Shown in pieces: positions 12,056 to 22,761 of a stretch of 64,000 nt of DNA. The stretch spans positions 36,176,051-36,240,050 of the forward strand of contig CM039129.1 of assembly GCA_022036555.1 (NCBI GenBank), read 5' to 3'. Each line of letters begins with the position of its first letter. Within the stretch, counting starts at the first letter, position 1. The DNA comes from Microstegium vimineum (taxonomy: Eukaryota > Streptophyta > Magnoliopsida > Poales > Poaceae). Both the position numbers and the translations under genes were made by a program. The notes beneath the pieces were generated by a model. It was given only the letters and a program-made list of their open reading frames with translations, made no database searches and was not told where the DNA came from.

Positions 12056-12559
12056 CAAAGGAAGTTTAGGGTCTGTTTGATACAACTTATAATAGTATCA
12101 TTAGTTGTTGTTATGAACTATTTTTTTATCAATTTTTTTTAAATAGTTTCATGATAAAGTTGTTTTTTTCCCCTCTTACAGAGACATGAAGTAGGATGAA
12201 GTTGAAAAAAATAGCTTATCTTAGCTTTTTCTCTCATTTCTCTCTCTCATATCCATACATGAAGTTGTTGGTGAAACTATTTTAATAAATATTGTCTAAA
12301 ATAACTCAGCTTCATAAAAAAATTGCTCATGAAACTATTTTTTTTAATAAAGCGCTCTTAGTTTTTTCATGATATGCAAAGTACTTTTGGCAAGTTTTCA
12401 ATCAAAAAAAGATTAAGAAAAGAAAAATAGGAGTGGGCTCTAATTAATTTAATTATATTTAGTATAATATAAACTCGAGAACTTCAAATCAACTAGCACC
12501 AAATTGATGTTCGATCAATTCAAATAGAAGGCTAAGCTGGTATGGAGAAGGAGACCTAC
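12056..12559. other. Receptor-kinase intron 2, 5' part
   Basis: AT-rich sequence with T-rich runs. GGGTCTGTTTGATACAACTT at about 12069 resembles a MITE end, but no paired terminus is evident. No coding sequence seen. Confidence 0.3.
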
Positions 12560-13164
12560 CTGCATGAAGTCGGCGGCCGGCGACACGGCCACCGCCTCAA
12601 AGATGTAGACGCGTTGGGCGGAGGTGACTTTGACGGTGGCCCAGCGATTGACGCCGTACCCGGACGAGGTTCCTGCTTCCCGGCCCGCGCCACCGGCCGG
12701 AGCGTGTAGCAGCTGCGCGTCGCGCCGCCGCCCGTGACGTTGGGGAAGTAGCGGACGTTGAGATACCGGTTGGCCAGACCCGGGTCGACGTACGGTGGCC
12801 GCACGGCGGCGTTGAGCCCGTCGCCAGCGTCGACGAAGCCGGCGTCGGAGACGTAGGTGAGGCCTCTGTCCGGGTACGGCGCCGAGCCCTCGGCGATGCC
12901 GCAGTCGATGCTGATGAAGCCTGCATGCAGCAGGTAGCTCAACAATCAAAAGCATAATGTGAGAGGAAATCATCATGTTTAATTTGTGAGGCCGGATCGT
13001 AGGAGACGAAGGAGTTCGTTAGCTCCTTGGTGGGTTTGCGCGATCGAAAATTAAATGGCTAGCAGCTTTTTGCATGCCTGAGGATCGAGCTGGCCATGGA
13101 TGCGTACTACGGCAACGACGACGAGGATCGCCAAGAACAGGAGAACAGTAGTTGATGGCGCCAT

Positions 13165-13420
13165 TTATCTGGGCGATTTAGTTTGGTATAATGAAGCTGC
13201 TTATAGTGTATAATACTACTAGTACTACCGGTTGGTCGATTGTGTGGATGGGCGAAGGAAACTAATGGACGCGGCGGGACACGTGAGTCGACACGTATCC
13301 CGGCAGGCCGGCCGCTTCGCATATATTCAAAAACAGCCGGTCAACGTCGTATTTACATAATATAATAAGCATTGGAATTGTTGATTCAGAACAACTGGCT
13401 TGGAAAGTAGTGAAACAGTA
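13165..13420 (-). promoter_or_regulatory. Upstream region of the broken receptor kinase
   Basis: The 5' flank of the minus-strand receptor-kinase ATG (13164-13162). No clear core promoter element could be assigned by eye, and the flank is cut off by a MITE insertion at 13424. Confidence 0.3.
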
Positions 13421-13423
13421 TTA

Positions 13424-14113
13424 GGCTAGTCTCGATGCAGAATTTAATTACGTTTCCAACACTGTCATACAAACTCGGATGAAACACTCATTCTTATCCG
13501 TGGAGAGTTTTATTCTATAGTTTCATAGATATTTAATTCCATGACTCATAGAGAGTTGGTATTCGTGTCGGAGAGTATCATCCACACTCATTTCTTCTCT
13601 TTCTTCTTTAATACACTGTCAGAGCAACTCCAACAGTTTGACATTTAGACTTGACATATCTAATTTTGTCAAAAAAACTAAAAAACTGGTGGCAAAAAGT
13701 TTGATATTTGGCTTGGCATTTTTGCCAAAGTTGTAAATAGGAGTCCGCACTTGGCAATTTAGCGACCGTGAAAAGGGGAGGCAATTTTTTTCCTTCTTTT
13801 TTTTCACGGCAGAACCGTGGGTGTCGGCCTTTTTTTTCCTTCCCTTTTTTCACGGCGGAACACTAGGCAGCGGGTCCACTGGTCCATAATTTCCGTTTTT
13901 GCCAAGTCATTATGGGGAACTATTGGAGATTACATATTTTTTGCTTTGACATATCTATTTCAGAGTTGACAAATTCCATGTTTTGCCAAACCAAAATTGT
14001 CAAACTGTTGGAGTTGCTCTCATGTCATCAAAAGTGTCTATGTGGCAACATATTTAATGTAACTCATTTCTTCTCTCTCTTCTTTAACAAACCCCATTAT
14101 ATTGAGACTGACC
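13424..14113. mobile_element. Tourist-like MITE, host of a nested MITE
   Basis: Termini are GGCTAGTCTCGATG and, inverted, GGTCAGTCTCAATA. TTA flanks both ends (13421-13423 and 14114-14116), the target duplication of PIF/Harbinger elements. The interior is split by a second element at 13622-14019. Without it the host is about 290 bp. Relatives with the same GTCTCAATG ends lie at 14117, 19670 and 30344. Confidence 0.75.
13622..14019. mobile_element. MITE nested in Tourist-like MITE
   Basis: The ends are perfect inverted repeats of at least 22 bp beginning GAGCAACTCCAACAGTTTGA. TCA flanks both sides (13619-13621 and 14020-14022). The interior is non-coding. The GAGCAACTCCAACAG terminus is a common grass MITE family; the superfamily is not certain from the 3-bp duplication. 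Confidence 0.8.
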
Positions 14114-14116
14114 TTA

Positions 14117-14311
14117 GGCCATTCTCAATAGAAGTTTCATGACCCAGTTTCCAATGCACTAATATTTTGGTAACTGTGTAGAAGAGTTTCATGGGGATGA
14201 AACTCTCTTTATTCTCGTAAAACTCTTATCATCTCTCTCTTCATCAATACACTGTCACATCAGCATGTTTAATGCCTATGAAACTTTGATGAAACTCTAT
14301 TGAGATTGACC
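14117..14311. mobile_element. Tourist-like MITE
   Basis: Ends GGCCATTCTCAATAGAAGTT and, inverted, GGTCAATCTCAATAGAGTTT, flanked by TTA at 14114-14116 and 14312-14314. The left TTA is shared with the right end of the preceding element. About 195 bp, non-coding, rich in short 'GTTTCATG' repeats typical of the family. Confidence 0.75.
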
Positions 14312-14314
14312 TTA

Positions 14315-15240
14315 CGATTACATTTGATCAATTATATATGAGTTTAGGGTGGCAGAACTCGTACGGCAGCATATGTATTTAAGTCAACGGGCTAAGCTAA
14401 ACAACTCTGGCTAATCGGAAGTTGGTGAACACAGCAATTATATATCCATGCATGCAGGCCAAAGACGCGACTTCCTGCGCGTAAAACAAAGTCATCTCTA
14501 AGCGACGATGTTATTATAAAAAAAAACGAGGTCATCAAACGAGGGAAATGAGGAATGGATCTATCCTTTATAATAATAGTATACTAGTTGAATGCCTGTG
14601 CGTTGCTACGAGATAACAAAACGTGTGTATTAAACAGACATGGATCGTAAAATAACATAACAATATTTCTCATGGGAGTTGGCATCATTGATTCGAGTAA
14701 ATGTAAACGTGTTACATGCCAATATTGTTGACATTAAATCAAATATGTACAAATATTTTTCCAGTAGTCATGTAGTTTGTATACATCATCTCCATGCAGA
14801 GCCCGATAAATATTTAAAATACCTATGAATGAAAACAAATATGACATTACTAAATGAATATTTATTATTATTCTTATACAATACAAGTGGAATTAAAAAT
14901 GCATTGTATAGTAAAATGCAATATTATCTCGTCTATGGCGTTAGAAATATTCATGAGGATTTTTGAAACAAATTTATTGTTTATTTTCAATTTTTTTGGT
15001 AATTACCACACAATTTTAAAGTTGCATTAAATGACGTCATATAAGAAATAAAATAAAAAGATTAATATTATATAAAAAAAACACATCGATATTTGGCCCA
15101 CTAAGCCCAACCCACGGGAGCAGTCCGGCCCATAATCAAGGTTGTAGTCCTGTGGTTTTCGGTAAAATGTAAGGTTGTTTTTGAAAATATAACACACACG
15201 GAGACGTTCTGCGGGTTGATTACAATGAAGATCAAGGTCT
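14315..15240. other. AT-rich unassigned repeat
   Basis: No genes seen. ACTAGTTGAATGCCTGTGCG at about 14584 resembles a recurrent grass repeat; a similar string occurs at about 46622. Assignment to a TE class was not possible by eye. Confidence 0.3.
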
Positions 15241-17430
15241 TGGATGCAAAATTACAGCATATCTTATCCATCCAGAGCCGCTCGACTCGATTCACACTGC
15301 TCTCATCGTCTACCTCCCCCACACCGCTCCCCCACTCGTCTCCCTCGCCCGAACACACTCAATCTCTCTACAATCCACCCACCACCCCCATCTCTCAGCT
15401 GCACGAAGCCATCTCTGCGCGAGCCGGCGACCGGCGAGACCCGACGACCTGATGCATCGGAATCCGCGCGTGCCCATCGACTCAGATCCGGCGTGGCCTG
15501 GTCCCATGGTCTCCGCTCCGGCGACCAGGCGGCACGACCGGTGCCCTCCGCAGCCGGGCTACGCGAACACTACAAGGTGGTTCGGTCGGCGCTCTCCGCA
15601 GCCGGACTCCGCTCCGGCGACGTCCAGGCACAAACAACCCAAGTCGACCCACCCCGCTTCGGTCCCGGCGTAGCAACTCAGATCCCAGCCCGTGGACGGG
15701 ACATTGCACCCACAAGGTACCACTATCCCCAAACCCAAATTAAGCTAGAAGCATTCGGCTCTGAGTTAGTTGTGGTTTTCCACCCAATGTGTCTGGATCT
15801 GGTTAATTGGCAACTAATAACCCTACTATCTGCAGCTGGGCTACGCAAGCACTACAAGGCGGTTCGCCTGGCGCTATCAGTAGCCGGACTCCACTCCGGT
15901 GACGACCTGACACCCTAAACCCTAGTCCCCAGTGACCCAGTCCGTTCCGGTCCCGGCGTCACAGCTCAGATCCGAACCCGTGGCATGCACGTCGAATACA
16001 AGGTACTCTTTTTTCCCCAAACCCTAACTAAGCTAGTAGCAGTCAACTCTGAATTAGTGGTGGGTTGCCGCCCTATGTGCCTGGATTTGGTCAATTCACA
16101 ACTAACCCTAAACCCTAACTGAAGCTAGCGTAAAATGTTAAACGGTCTTACCAATTGTGCTTCTCCTGTGATAGATATTTTGACACCAAATATTAAGACA
16201 GTCTACTCAATTTGTTGCACAACTCTTTGTTATTATTCTGTGGGCTATGTCTCACATGTGGTTTAAACTTGATATACATACTGGATAAATTTGATTTAAC
16301 AAGTTTTTCATTCCTCCAATTTGCACTGCCAGCATCTAGATGGATGGGAGCATGGTAATGAAGATGTATGATATGTCACCCATATTCCTGCATATGGTCC
16401 AGTAGCCGCCTTGATTCTTCCTTCCAACAGTTGGGACGAGAACAAAGCCAAGAGGAAGAATGCAGAGGGTTGGGCGTTGGTGACTAATTGCCTTCGTGAT
16501 AACCCTGAGCGTAATATGACGTCTAATAAACCTACCATGTCTGTCGCCCGTGCGTGCGTGATAACCGTGAGTGATTGCTTCCCTTTTGAGTACTTGATTG
16601 ATTGACCACCAGCCATGCAATTATTGGATGCAATCTTTTTTTAAACACGAATCATGATTGGCTGATTTATTTGTCCCTGATAGACATCATCAACTTATAT
16701 TTTAGGAAATACATTTCGTAACAAATTAATTCCTTTTATCTCCTACAATGATGAGGTTATACCATGGCTGATAGTGTGAGTTTTCTTTTTCTTACTCGAG
16801 CATTCCCTTGTTTGTTAACCTATTGACGCATGTGATAACCTAAATAGTTACTGATTTCCAAGAAATAAGAAATCTCGTTTGTTATCAATCTCTGTGCACC
16901 GCAGAATTAAAACAATCTGTACACACTTTGGCAGGCCAACATCGAAGAGATGAGGAGACTTACAAGATTATTATTCCGCTGCCCGCGTTCATCGGGATGA
17001 TGTTTGTGCAGCGATGGAGTGTAAAGACAAGTATGGGCGGGTTGTATTTTTGTGGGTATGCCCTCAATTCGTCTTCTGTAATATTTGTTCTCGGTTTCCT
17101 TTTATTCTTATTGCTCACGGAAGTATGAGCGGGTTGTATTTTGGTAGGTCGTATGCCCTCAATTTGTCTTATGTAATATTTGTTTCATGTAATCTCGGTT
17201 TTCTTTTATTCTGATTGCTCGCGGATTCCTTTACATCTCATTCCTGTAAAGCCGCATAAGCGATTTATTCCCGTAAAATTACCGGCGTGAGTCAAAATTT
17301 CACCTGTCGCTGGTCGCACGGGTCCACCTGTCGGCGCGATTTTTTTCGTTCGCACGGCGGCCTCTTGCGAGGCGAAGCATTTGCCGCACCATCTCACCTC
17401 GCCTCTTTGTGCTTTTTAGTTGTGGAGATA
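15241..17430 (+). other. Unassigned GC-rich block with two tandem duplications
   Basis: A long open frame (15244-15918, 224 codons) is proline/arginine-rich and partly explained by high GC, so I do not call it a gene. The block carries an imperfect tandem duplication (15549-15828 and 15830-16110), each copy holding a GC-rich 'exon-like' part, a possible AAG|GTAC donor and an AT-richer 'intron-like' part. A second tandem pair lies at 17029-17120 and 17122-17222. It may be a decayed, expressed-sequence-derived repeat. Function unknown. Confidence 0.35.
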
Positions 17431-17432
17431 TA

Positions 17433-17620
17433 CTCACTTCATCCTAAATTATAAGGTATTTTAAGAATCTTGGAGAGTCGAAACATCTCAAGTTTGACGA
17501 AAACTATAAAAATTTATGATGTCAATTAGGCATACAATGAAAATACAATTGATGAAGAATCTAATGATACTTAGTTGACAATATAAATTTATGACATCAA
17601 ATAGGCATGATAAATTATTA
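17433..17620. mobile_element. Stowaway-like MITE, left part only
   Basis: It starts CTCACTTCATCCTAAATTAT after TA and continues with the usual AAGAATCTTGGAGAGTC block. The matching right terminus is missing, so it is truncated. Confidence 0.55.
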
Positions 17621-18999
17621 TTGCTGGGCTTACCGGAATAAAATTTTGGACTACTAATATATTAGTCCTCTATTCCATTATATATTAGTCCGTCAACCGA
17701 TGATAGAATCTTATAAGAGATATTAGCATTAGTTATTGTTTAATGTCTCCAGATAATAAAAAATACTTGTATTAAATTATATTTTTTTCTGAGACAATAG
17801 ACATAACAAATACTTTTGTAGTGTCTATTTATTTGTGATAAACTTATTAATCACTTATCTATATGTTTTTTTATCTAAATCTTATTATATATGATATCAC
17901 GATTCTAAAGTTTGATTTTCAACTATTAGCATTATTGATTGCTACATAAGGATTTTTGGTTGTAGACTACACTCCTAAGTGCTACAATGGTCTAAATAGT
18001 CAAGCCCCCTATCCCCGGTGGCAGATTCGTCCTTGATCTTTAAAGAGCAGGAATATATAGTCACATGTAGTCTGCACTATCCTTCCCACTTGTCAAGATG
18101 TTCGAATTTTATTGCCACACAATTTGTTTTTGCAATAATGGTTATAATATTAATAAAGAAATATCAAATTTACCTCTTAACAATATTTTTTTCTTTTTAT
18201 TTCTCCACGTATGAGTTGTGTTTTAATTTCCATTTCTATAAGACGATGGAGAACATTATGTTTTATGTTAGAAAAATATATTATAAATGTTTCAACATTA
18301 TGTTTCTCTATACATTTATAGTGTCAATTTATTCTTTAAATTTCTAACCTATTAGAAAATAGTGATGAAAACAAATATTTTTTATATGATGTTGGAACTA
18401 AAACTCAACTTATACGCAGAGAAATAAAAAATAACAATTCTTTTTAAATCAACTTGTTCTTTTTTACCTGCCTACAAGTTCAATGATGTATCGATGATTG
18501 TTGGCGAAGCAAACGAATGAACGCGCGGCACACGTCAACACGTATGTACATGTACATGTGTGCGCGCGCGCGCACACACACACACAACGTCGTTTACACG
18601 GAATTAGACGTTTTGTTCTCTGGCTTATCAGTCTGGTTTAATAACCAAAACAATATTAATCAGGTTATCCAGCCGAACAAGACGAGCATTGGTTGATTGT
18701 GGACTGGGCTCATGGCAAGGCACAAGGCGGATGATGTATAATTGTATAGTCATGTCAAAGATGCTCGTCAGGTTTTTCATTCAAGACCGAGCGAGCAGAC
18801 ATGGAAAAGCCTGGTGCTGACTACAGACCTTTTGAACGGACCGATATTTAAATTCTAGTTGAGACGATGCAATGTTAGGGGCTTACGGCTGACCAGAAGA
18901 ACAGAAGAGAATTATTATATTTTAATCCCTTTTTATTCATTTATTTAAATAATAACCTCGTCCAATTTCTTTTTTTTTCAGATTTGATACTTTTAATTA
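17621..18999. other. AT-rich intergenic sequence with a purine-pyrimidine tract
   Basis: No supported gene. The 109-codon frame at 18018-18347 lies in very AT-rich DNA and has no family signature. An alternating TG/CG/CA tract lies at about 18551-18586 and is self-complementary. Confidence 0.4.
18551..18586. repeat. Alternating purine-pyrimidine microsatellite (TG-CG-CA)
   Basis: TGTACATGTGTG is followed by (CG)n and (CA)n without a break in alternation. The TGTG..CGCG..CACA symmetry makes it a perfect hairpin candidate and a candidate for Z-form DNA. Confidence 0.85.
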
Positions 19000-19656
19000 G
19001 GGCATATTTGGAACAACTCCATATCCATCAAATTCAGATTCAGATCCAAAAATGTTTATCAAACACCTTAAACTCCATCAGCACCACTAGCGGATCTGCT
19101 CCACTAATTTGGTGGATCTGTCTAGATTCATCAATTTCGTGGATCGCCTCAAGGGGTACTCCACCAAATTTAGATTTGGTGAAGTTAAGAGAAATTACCC
19201 ATCTATGTCACTCATTACACAAAAATAACTTTTCGCCGCACCATTGTGAGCGCCCTGCCTCGCCGCACACGCCTCCGTCGTTGTCACACAGGAGCCCGTC
19301 AGCGAGGCTAGTCGTGCCCCCATGGCTGTGAGGCGTGCCCGGCCGGCCGGCCGGCGAGCCTAGACGCTCCTGCCCGCCCGTCGGGGTTAGCCGTGACCCC
19401 ATGGACACGAGCAGCGCTCGCTGTGGCCGGCCGCGCGCTCGCCTCTCTCCATCTGTGGCCTGTCTAGCGGCGGCGCATCTCTCCCGCGGCAGCCCCAACT
19501 CTGTGCGTGGCCAGCGGGGGGGGGGGGGGGGGGGGGGGCGCTTGTGGGCGTGCATGGATCACGGGTGGGGAAGAAGACAATGCCTTTTTTTACTGACGCG
19601 CGGGCCCAATTAGGCAGTGAGACAGATATAAAAGAGGAGCTATCCCAAACACCTCC
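19000..19656. mobile_element. Possible MITE-type element with GC-rich insert and poly-G tract
   Basis: Outer ends GGGCATATTTGGAACAACTC and, inverted, GGAGGTGTTTGGGATAGCTC resemble each other and common 'TTTGG' MITE termini. Between about 19240 and 19560 it holds very GC-rich sequence including an uninterrupted run of 23 G (19516-19538). No clean target duplication was found, so the boundaries are tentative. Confidence 0.35.
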
Positions 19657-19669
19657 ATCAAGTCTATTA

Positions 19670-19850
19670 GACCCGTCTCAATGAGGTTTCATGGAGAGTT
19701 TCATGCACATTAAATGAGGTGTCACATCAATAGATTTACACTTTTTGCATGAAACGATGAGGAGATAGAAAAGGTTTCATGGTGATGAAACTATACAACG
19801 TTGTTTCCAAAACGTTGAAAACCGTGTAATATCACCATTGAGAATATTTC
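19670..19850. mobile_element. Tourist-like MITE (GTCTCAATG family)
   Basis: Starts GACCCGTCTCAATGAGGTTT and ends CACCATTGAGAATATTTC, with TTA on both sides (19667-19669 and 19851-19853). Same family as the elements at 13424 and 14117. Confidence 0.65.
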
Positions 19851-19853
19851 TTA

Positions 19854-21732
19854 GTTACATGGGATGTATGCAAAGCAAATGTACGATGAAGATGAGAGTG
19901 TCATATGCATATTAAATGCTTGCATGGTGAAAATCCTTGTTACGCCTGACGTGATATTATTGTTTTGTCATGCTGCCCCGCCCGGAGCGGCGTGACAAGA
20001 CTCAAGTCAGACAAAGATAAATTTTAGAAAAAAACAACTTTCTAGTTTTTTATACCTTGATAAGATCTCCACCTGCCCAAGCTAAGAGATGGTGCGCGAG
20101 AGCAAAACCAGCCCAACTGCCGTGGATCTTGGACACCTACTCCGTCGATTCTCTTCTTGATCGTCCCCTCCAAGGCTCCAACACGAGGCCGCTGCCGTTG
20201 AAGCGGAGACCGGTTCGAGCACGCCCCGTTGGGAGTTTCGCGGACAGCCACAGCCTCTTGGTGAATGACGTGCTTAATTTGATTTATGAACAAATTGTTG
20301 TGTGTCTGTGTTTACAATTAACAAACTATGGTGGAGACTTCACTAACACGTACTGCTCCCACCAAACTACTCCCTAAGGTCGGACCATGTCGACTCAATT
20401 AATATAATACATAAGAAAATGCTCAATATGCATGTTTCTTATTGTCAAACAAAAGTGATGTATGTAATAATATTCTCACCAGTTAAATATTAGTTACACC
20501 TGTTTAAATGAAAATGACTTATGTGTCGCCAAAATATGACAACCACATCCGTCACCGGCAAAGAACCCATATCCAGATGCATTACTTTACTAAATAATAA
20601 ATGTATGTATTCATCATCATATGCCACATAGTGTTCACACATCAATGAATAATGTCAGCCAGTCAACATTTTTTTTAAAACCACTTCCTCTGTCCTCAAA
20701 TAAATTAACTCTTAATTAGAGTTATTCTAATAAGTAAAAAAATTATAAGTTTTCCACCAACTCTTACACCACCCATGTGTGATTTTTGCCTATGCTTGGA
20801 GCCACATTTTGGCTTCTAGCCTCGAGGCAGCTCTATGTGCGATGAGACCATAAAAATCTATAGTTGCACATGCGCAGAGGAGAAAGAGCCTCAACCAAAC
20901 TGACTGCATATGCACATATATACTCGCTGATGCTCTCACTGTTGTGGGTAGTCTCATGGAGAAGTCAAAAGAGTATTGACACCTATTTGACACCAAAACT
21001 GAACAGCTAGTATTGGAGTTTTGTCTCCTCCTCCTCCTCCTCTCCAGTAATGGTGAAGGAGAAGAGTGAAATCGTCTTCTCTATGTCGGCTCCGTTAAAA
21101 ACAAGGACGATAACTTCGACGGCACCATCTTCATCAACATCACGACATGGAGATTATTTTTTTCGGACGGCGACATCAAGGCGGAGATGATGTCATTGTC
21201 ATGGAATAGTTTTCTCCCATATTTTCTCTGTTTTGTTTTGTTGTGATTAGATCTGGCTACGATGAAAAACTAGGGAAAATAATTTTCAGATCAGTCTTCC
21301 TCTTTCTTCATTGGCATAAAAAAGAAGGAAGACACAAGAAAAAAGAAAAAGATCCTCAATTCCAGGTACAGGAATGTTGGTCATCGTTCGTTAGGTAGTT
21401 GTTCTCAGGTCATTATTTGCCAAGTGTTTGCTTGTAGAGTCATGCACACCATAAAACAATTAACATGTTAGATCTTGAGATGTGTTATTTAAAACATGGA
21501 CACTATTTTGTAATGCATAATGTTTGTTTCATATATATAATATAATTCTACTTTGGTCGCTAAAAAAAGTATTGACACCTATATGGCACGAAATAAGTAC
21601 ACCATGAGAAAATAGTATATCTCATAGTTATATCTAACGATACTAACTTTATGTCATAAATATTGGTGTTATTCTTTTATCAATTCCTGTAAATTTATAT
21701 AAGTTCGTCTCGAAACAACTCTAAAAGTTCAT
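19854..21732. other. Unassigned intergenic sequence
   Basis: No supported gene. The stretch at about 21370-21500 is an imperfect copy of about 3660-3790. A GC-richer patch at 20080-20280 and a TCC-repeat at 21028-21044 were seen. MITE-like fragments near 20690 and 20800 could not be bounded. Confidence 0.3.
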
Positions 21733-22362
21733 TTAATTGGGAGACGAACCGTTAGAGAGAGAGAGACAGAGAGAGCCATCATACACACATGCATCAGCAT
21801 CATGCATGCAGGAGCTAGAGATAATACTAGTCTTAGCTGCATGGAGTCGGCCAAATATACAAGTTGGCGGCAACACAAGTATGTCGATCGTCGACTCGTC
21901 GCGCACGTACGGTATGTACGTGCTCAGCTTATGCACGTCATCAGTAGCAACAGCACTGTAGCATCCGCCAGCACAGCTTGTCCTAGCCACGACCAAGTAA
22001 ACCAGCAGCATCGCAGCGGCGCCGCACCAGCTCGCGAGCGTGGCCACGGCGATCTCGCGGCTCGCGGCGGCGTCCCAGACCTCGGCGCACGCGAGGCCGT
22101 AGAGGACCAGCGCCAAGGACAGAGCCACGCGCTACGCACGGGCCCTCTCGGCTTCGACGAACCCGCTTTCGTCGCCGCCCGACGACGACGATGACGACCT
22201 GCCGGCGTTGTTGTCCATGGCCAGCGCGGCGTAGTGCACCATCAAGTACATCGCCGTGAAAGCCGCGCACGCCAGCGCCAGGTCGTCGGGTCAGTGCAAG
22301 AGCTGGCCGTACGCCACGGCGAGGGACGCCGCCCCCGCCACTATCGTGACCGCGCCGGGCAT
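21733..22362 (-). pseudogene. Small multi-pass membrane protein pseudogene
   Basis: From ATG at 22362 a GC-rich frame encodes hydrophobic segments typical of a 3-4 helix membrane protein. They are G-A-V-T-I-V-A-G-A-A-S-L-A-V-A-Y-G near the start, a segment around A-A-F-T-A-M-Y-L-M-V-H-Y, then V-A-L-S-L-A-L-V-L-Y-G-L-A and A-A-M-L-L-V-Y-L-V-V-A. A Ser/Gly-rich hydrophilic loop lies in the middle. TGA at 22293-22291 and TAG at 22134-22132 interrupt the same frame. On both sides of the stops the hydrophobic pattern continues, which argues for a decayed gene and not chance. The C-terminal extension after about 21960 may not be original. The family is not recognised with confidence. Confidence 0.6.
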
Positions 22363-22761
22363 CTCTGCCGGCCCCGACCGCCTCTAGTCGATCAGAACTC
22401 AGAAGGATAGGGAGCAGAATGTGCAACTACGTATACAAGACCCTCTAGTCAGAAGGATCAAGGAAGACTGTATATATAGAACAGAATTAGAATCCCTGAT
22501 ACGGTGGTTTAAAAGGTTCTTTCTTGGCACCTAGTGTGTGACAGAGACTGAAGAGAAAGTGAGATTCTGATTAGAGGTTTCTCCAGAGATGTTTTTTTTT
22601 AAGAAACAAAGAAGTCTAGATGGGTGCAGTTGCAGCTTAAAGTTATACAGTAGTTTTTTTCGAGCCATTATAGGTCATTTGCTGAAGTTACATGATTTCT
22701 AACTATGGACAGGGATTAGGGAATTGAAGGATGCCTATAACTGCTACGTCCAATATGGTCT
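22363..22761. other. Left flank of LTR retrotransposon
   Basis: No gene or repeat unit identified. The five bases before the LTR (GGTCT) do not match those after the right LTR. Confidence 0.4.

Larger units (their letters stand above)
4950..13164 (-). pseudogene. Malectin-like LRR receptor kinase pseudogene (LRR-I type), 13 exons
   Basis: Exons, from the 5' end, are 13164-13078, 12920-12560, 9011-8821, 8664-8156, 8024-7886, 7777-7706, 7502-7431, 7353-7273, 7038-6872, 6768-6533, 6456-6330, 5966-5898 and 5638-4950. They encode a signal peptide, a malectin-like domain, a GDPC motif, short LRRs (72-bp exons), a transmembrane segment (exon 9) and a kinase. The kinase has G-R-G-G-F-G, V-A-V-K, H-R-D-V-K-T-T-N and D-F-G. 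Family members are plasma-membrane receptors of the FRK1/SIRK and rice SIF group. Exons 3-13 stay open and match the plus-strand paralogue at 31491-36572 almost exon for exon. Exon 2 has lost a net 55 nt (near 12645-12685), which shifts the frame. Exon 1 lacks a GT donor (CAG|GC, wrong phase). Subdomain IX reads D-V-Y-S-F-S instead of D-V-Y-S-F-G. Very probably non-functional. Confidence 0.85.

Noticed and set aside
15244..15918. 224-codon frame as a gene
   Set aside because: Low-complexity, explained by GC-rich tandem duplicated DNA, with no family motif; splice-like sites suggest it would not be read through.
18018..18347. 109-codon AT-rich frame as a gene
   Set aside because: Composition and Phe/Tyr/Ile-rich content match chance frames in AT-rich DNA.
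21983..22426. 147-codon Arg-rich minus frame
   Set aside because: Alternative-frame shadow of the membrane-protein relic.
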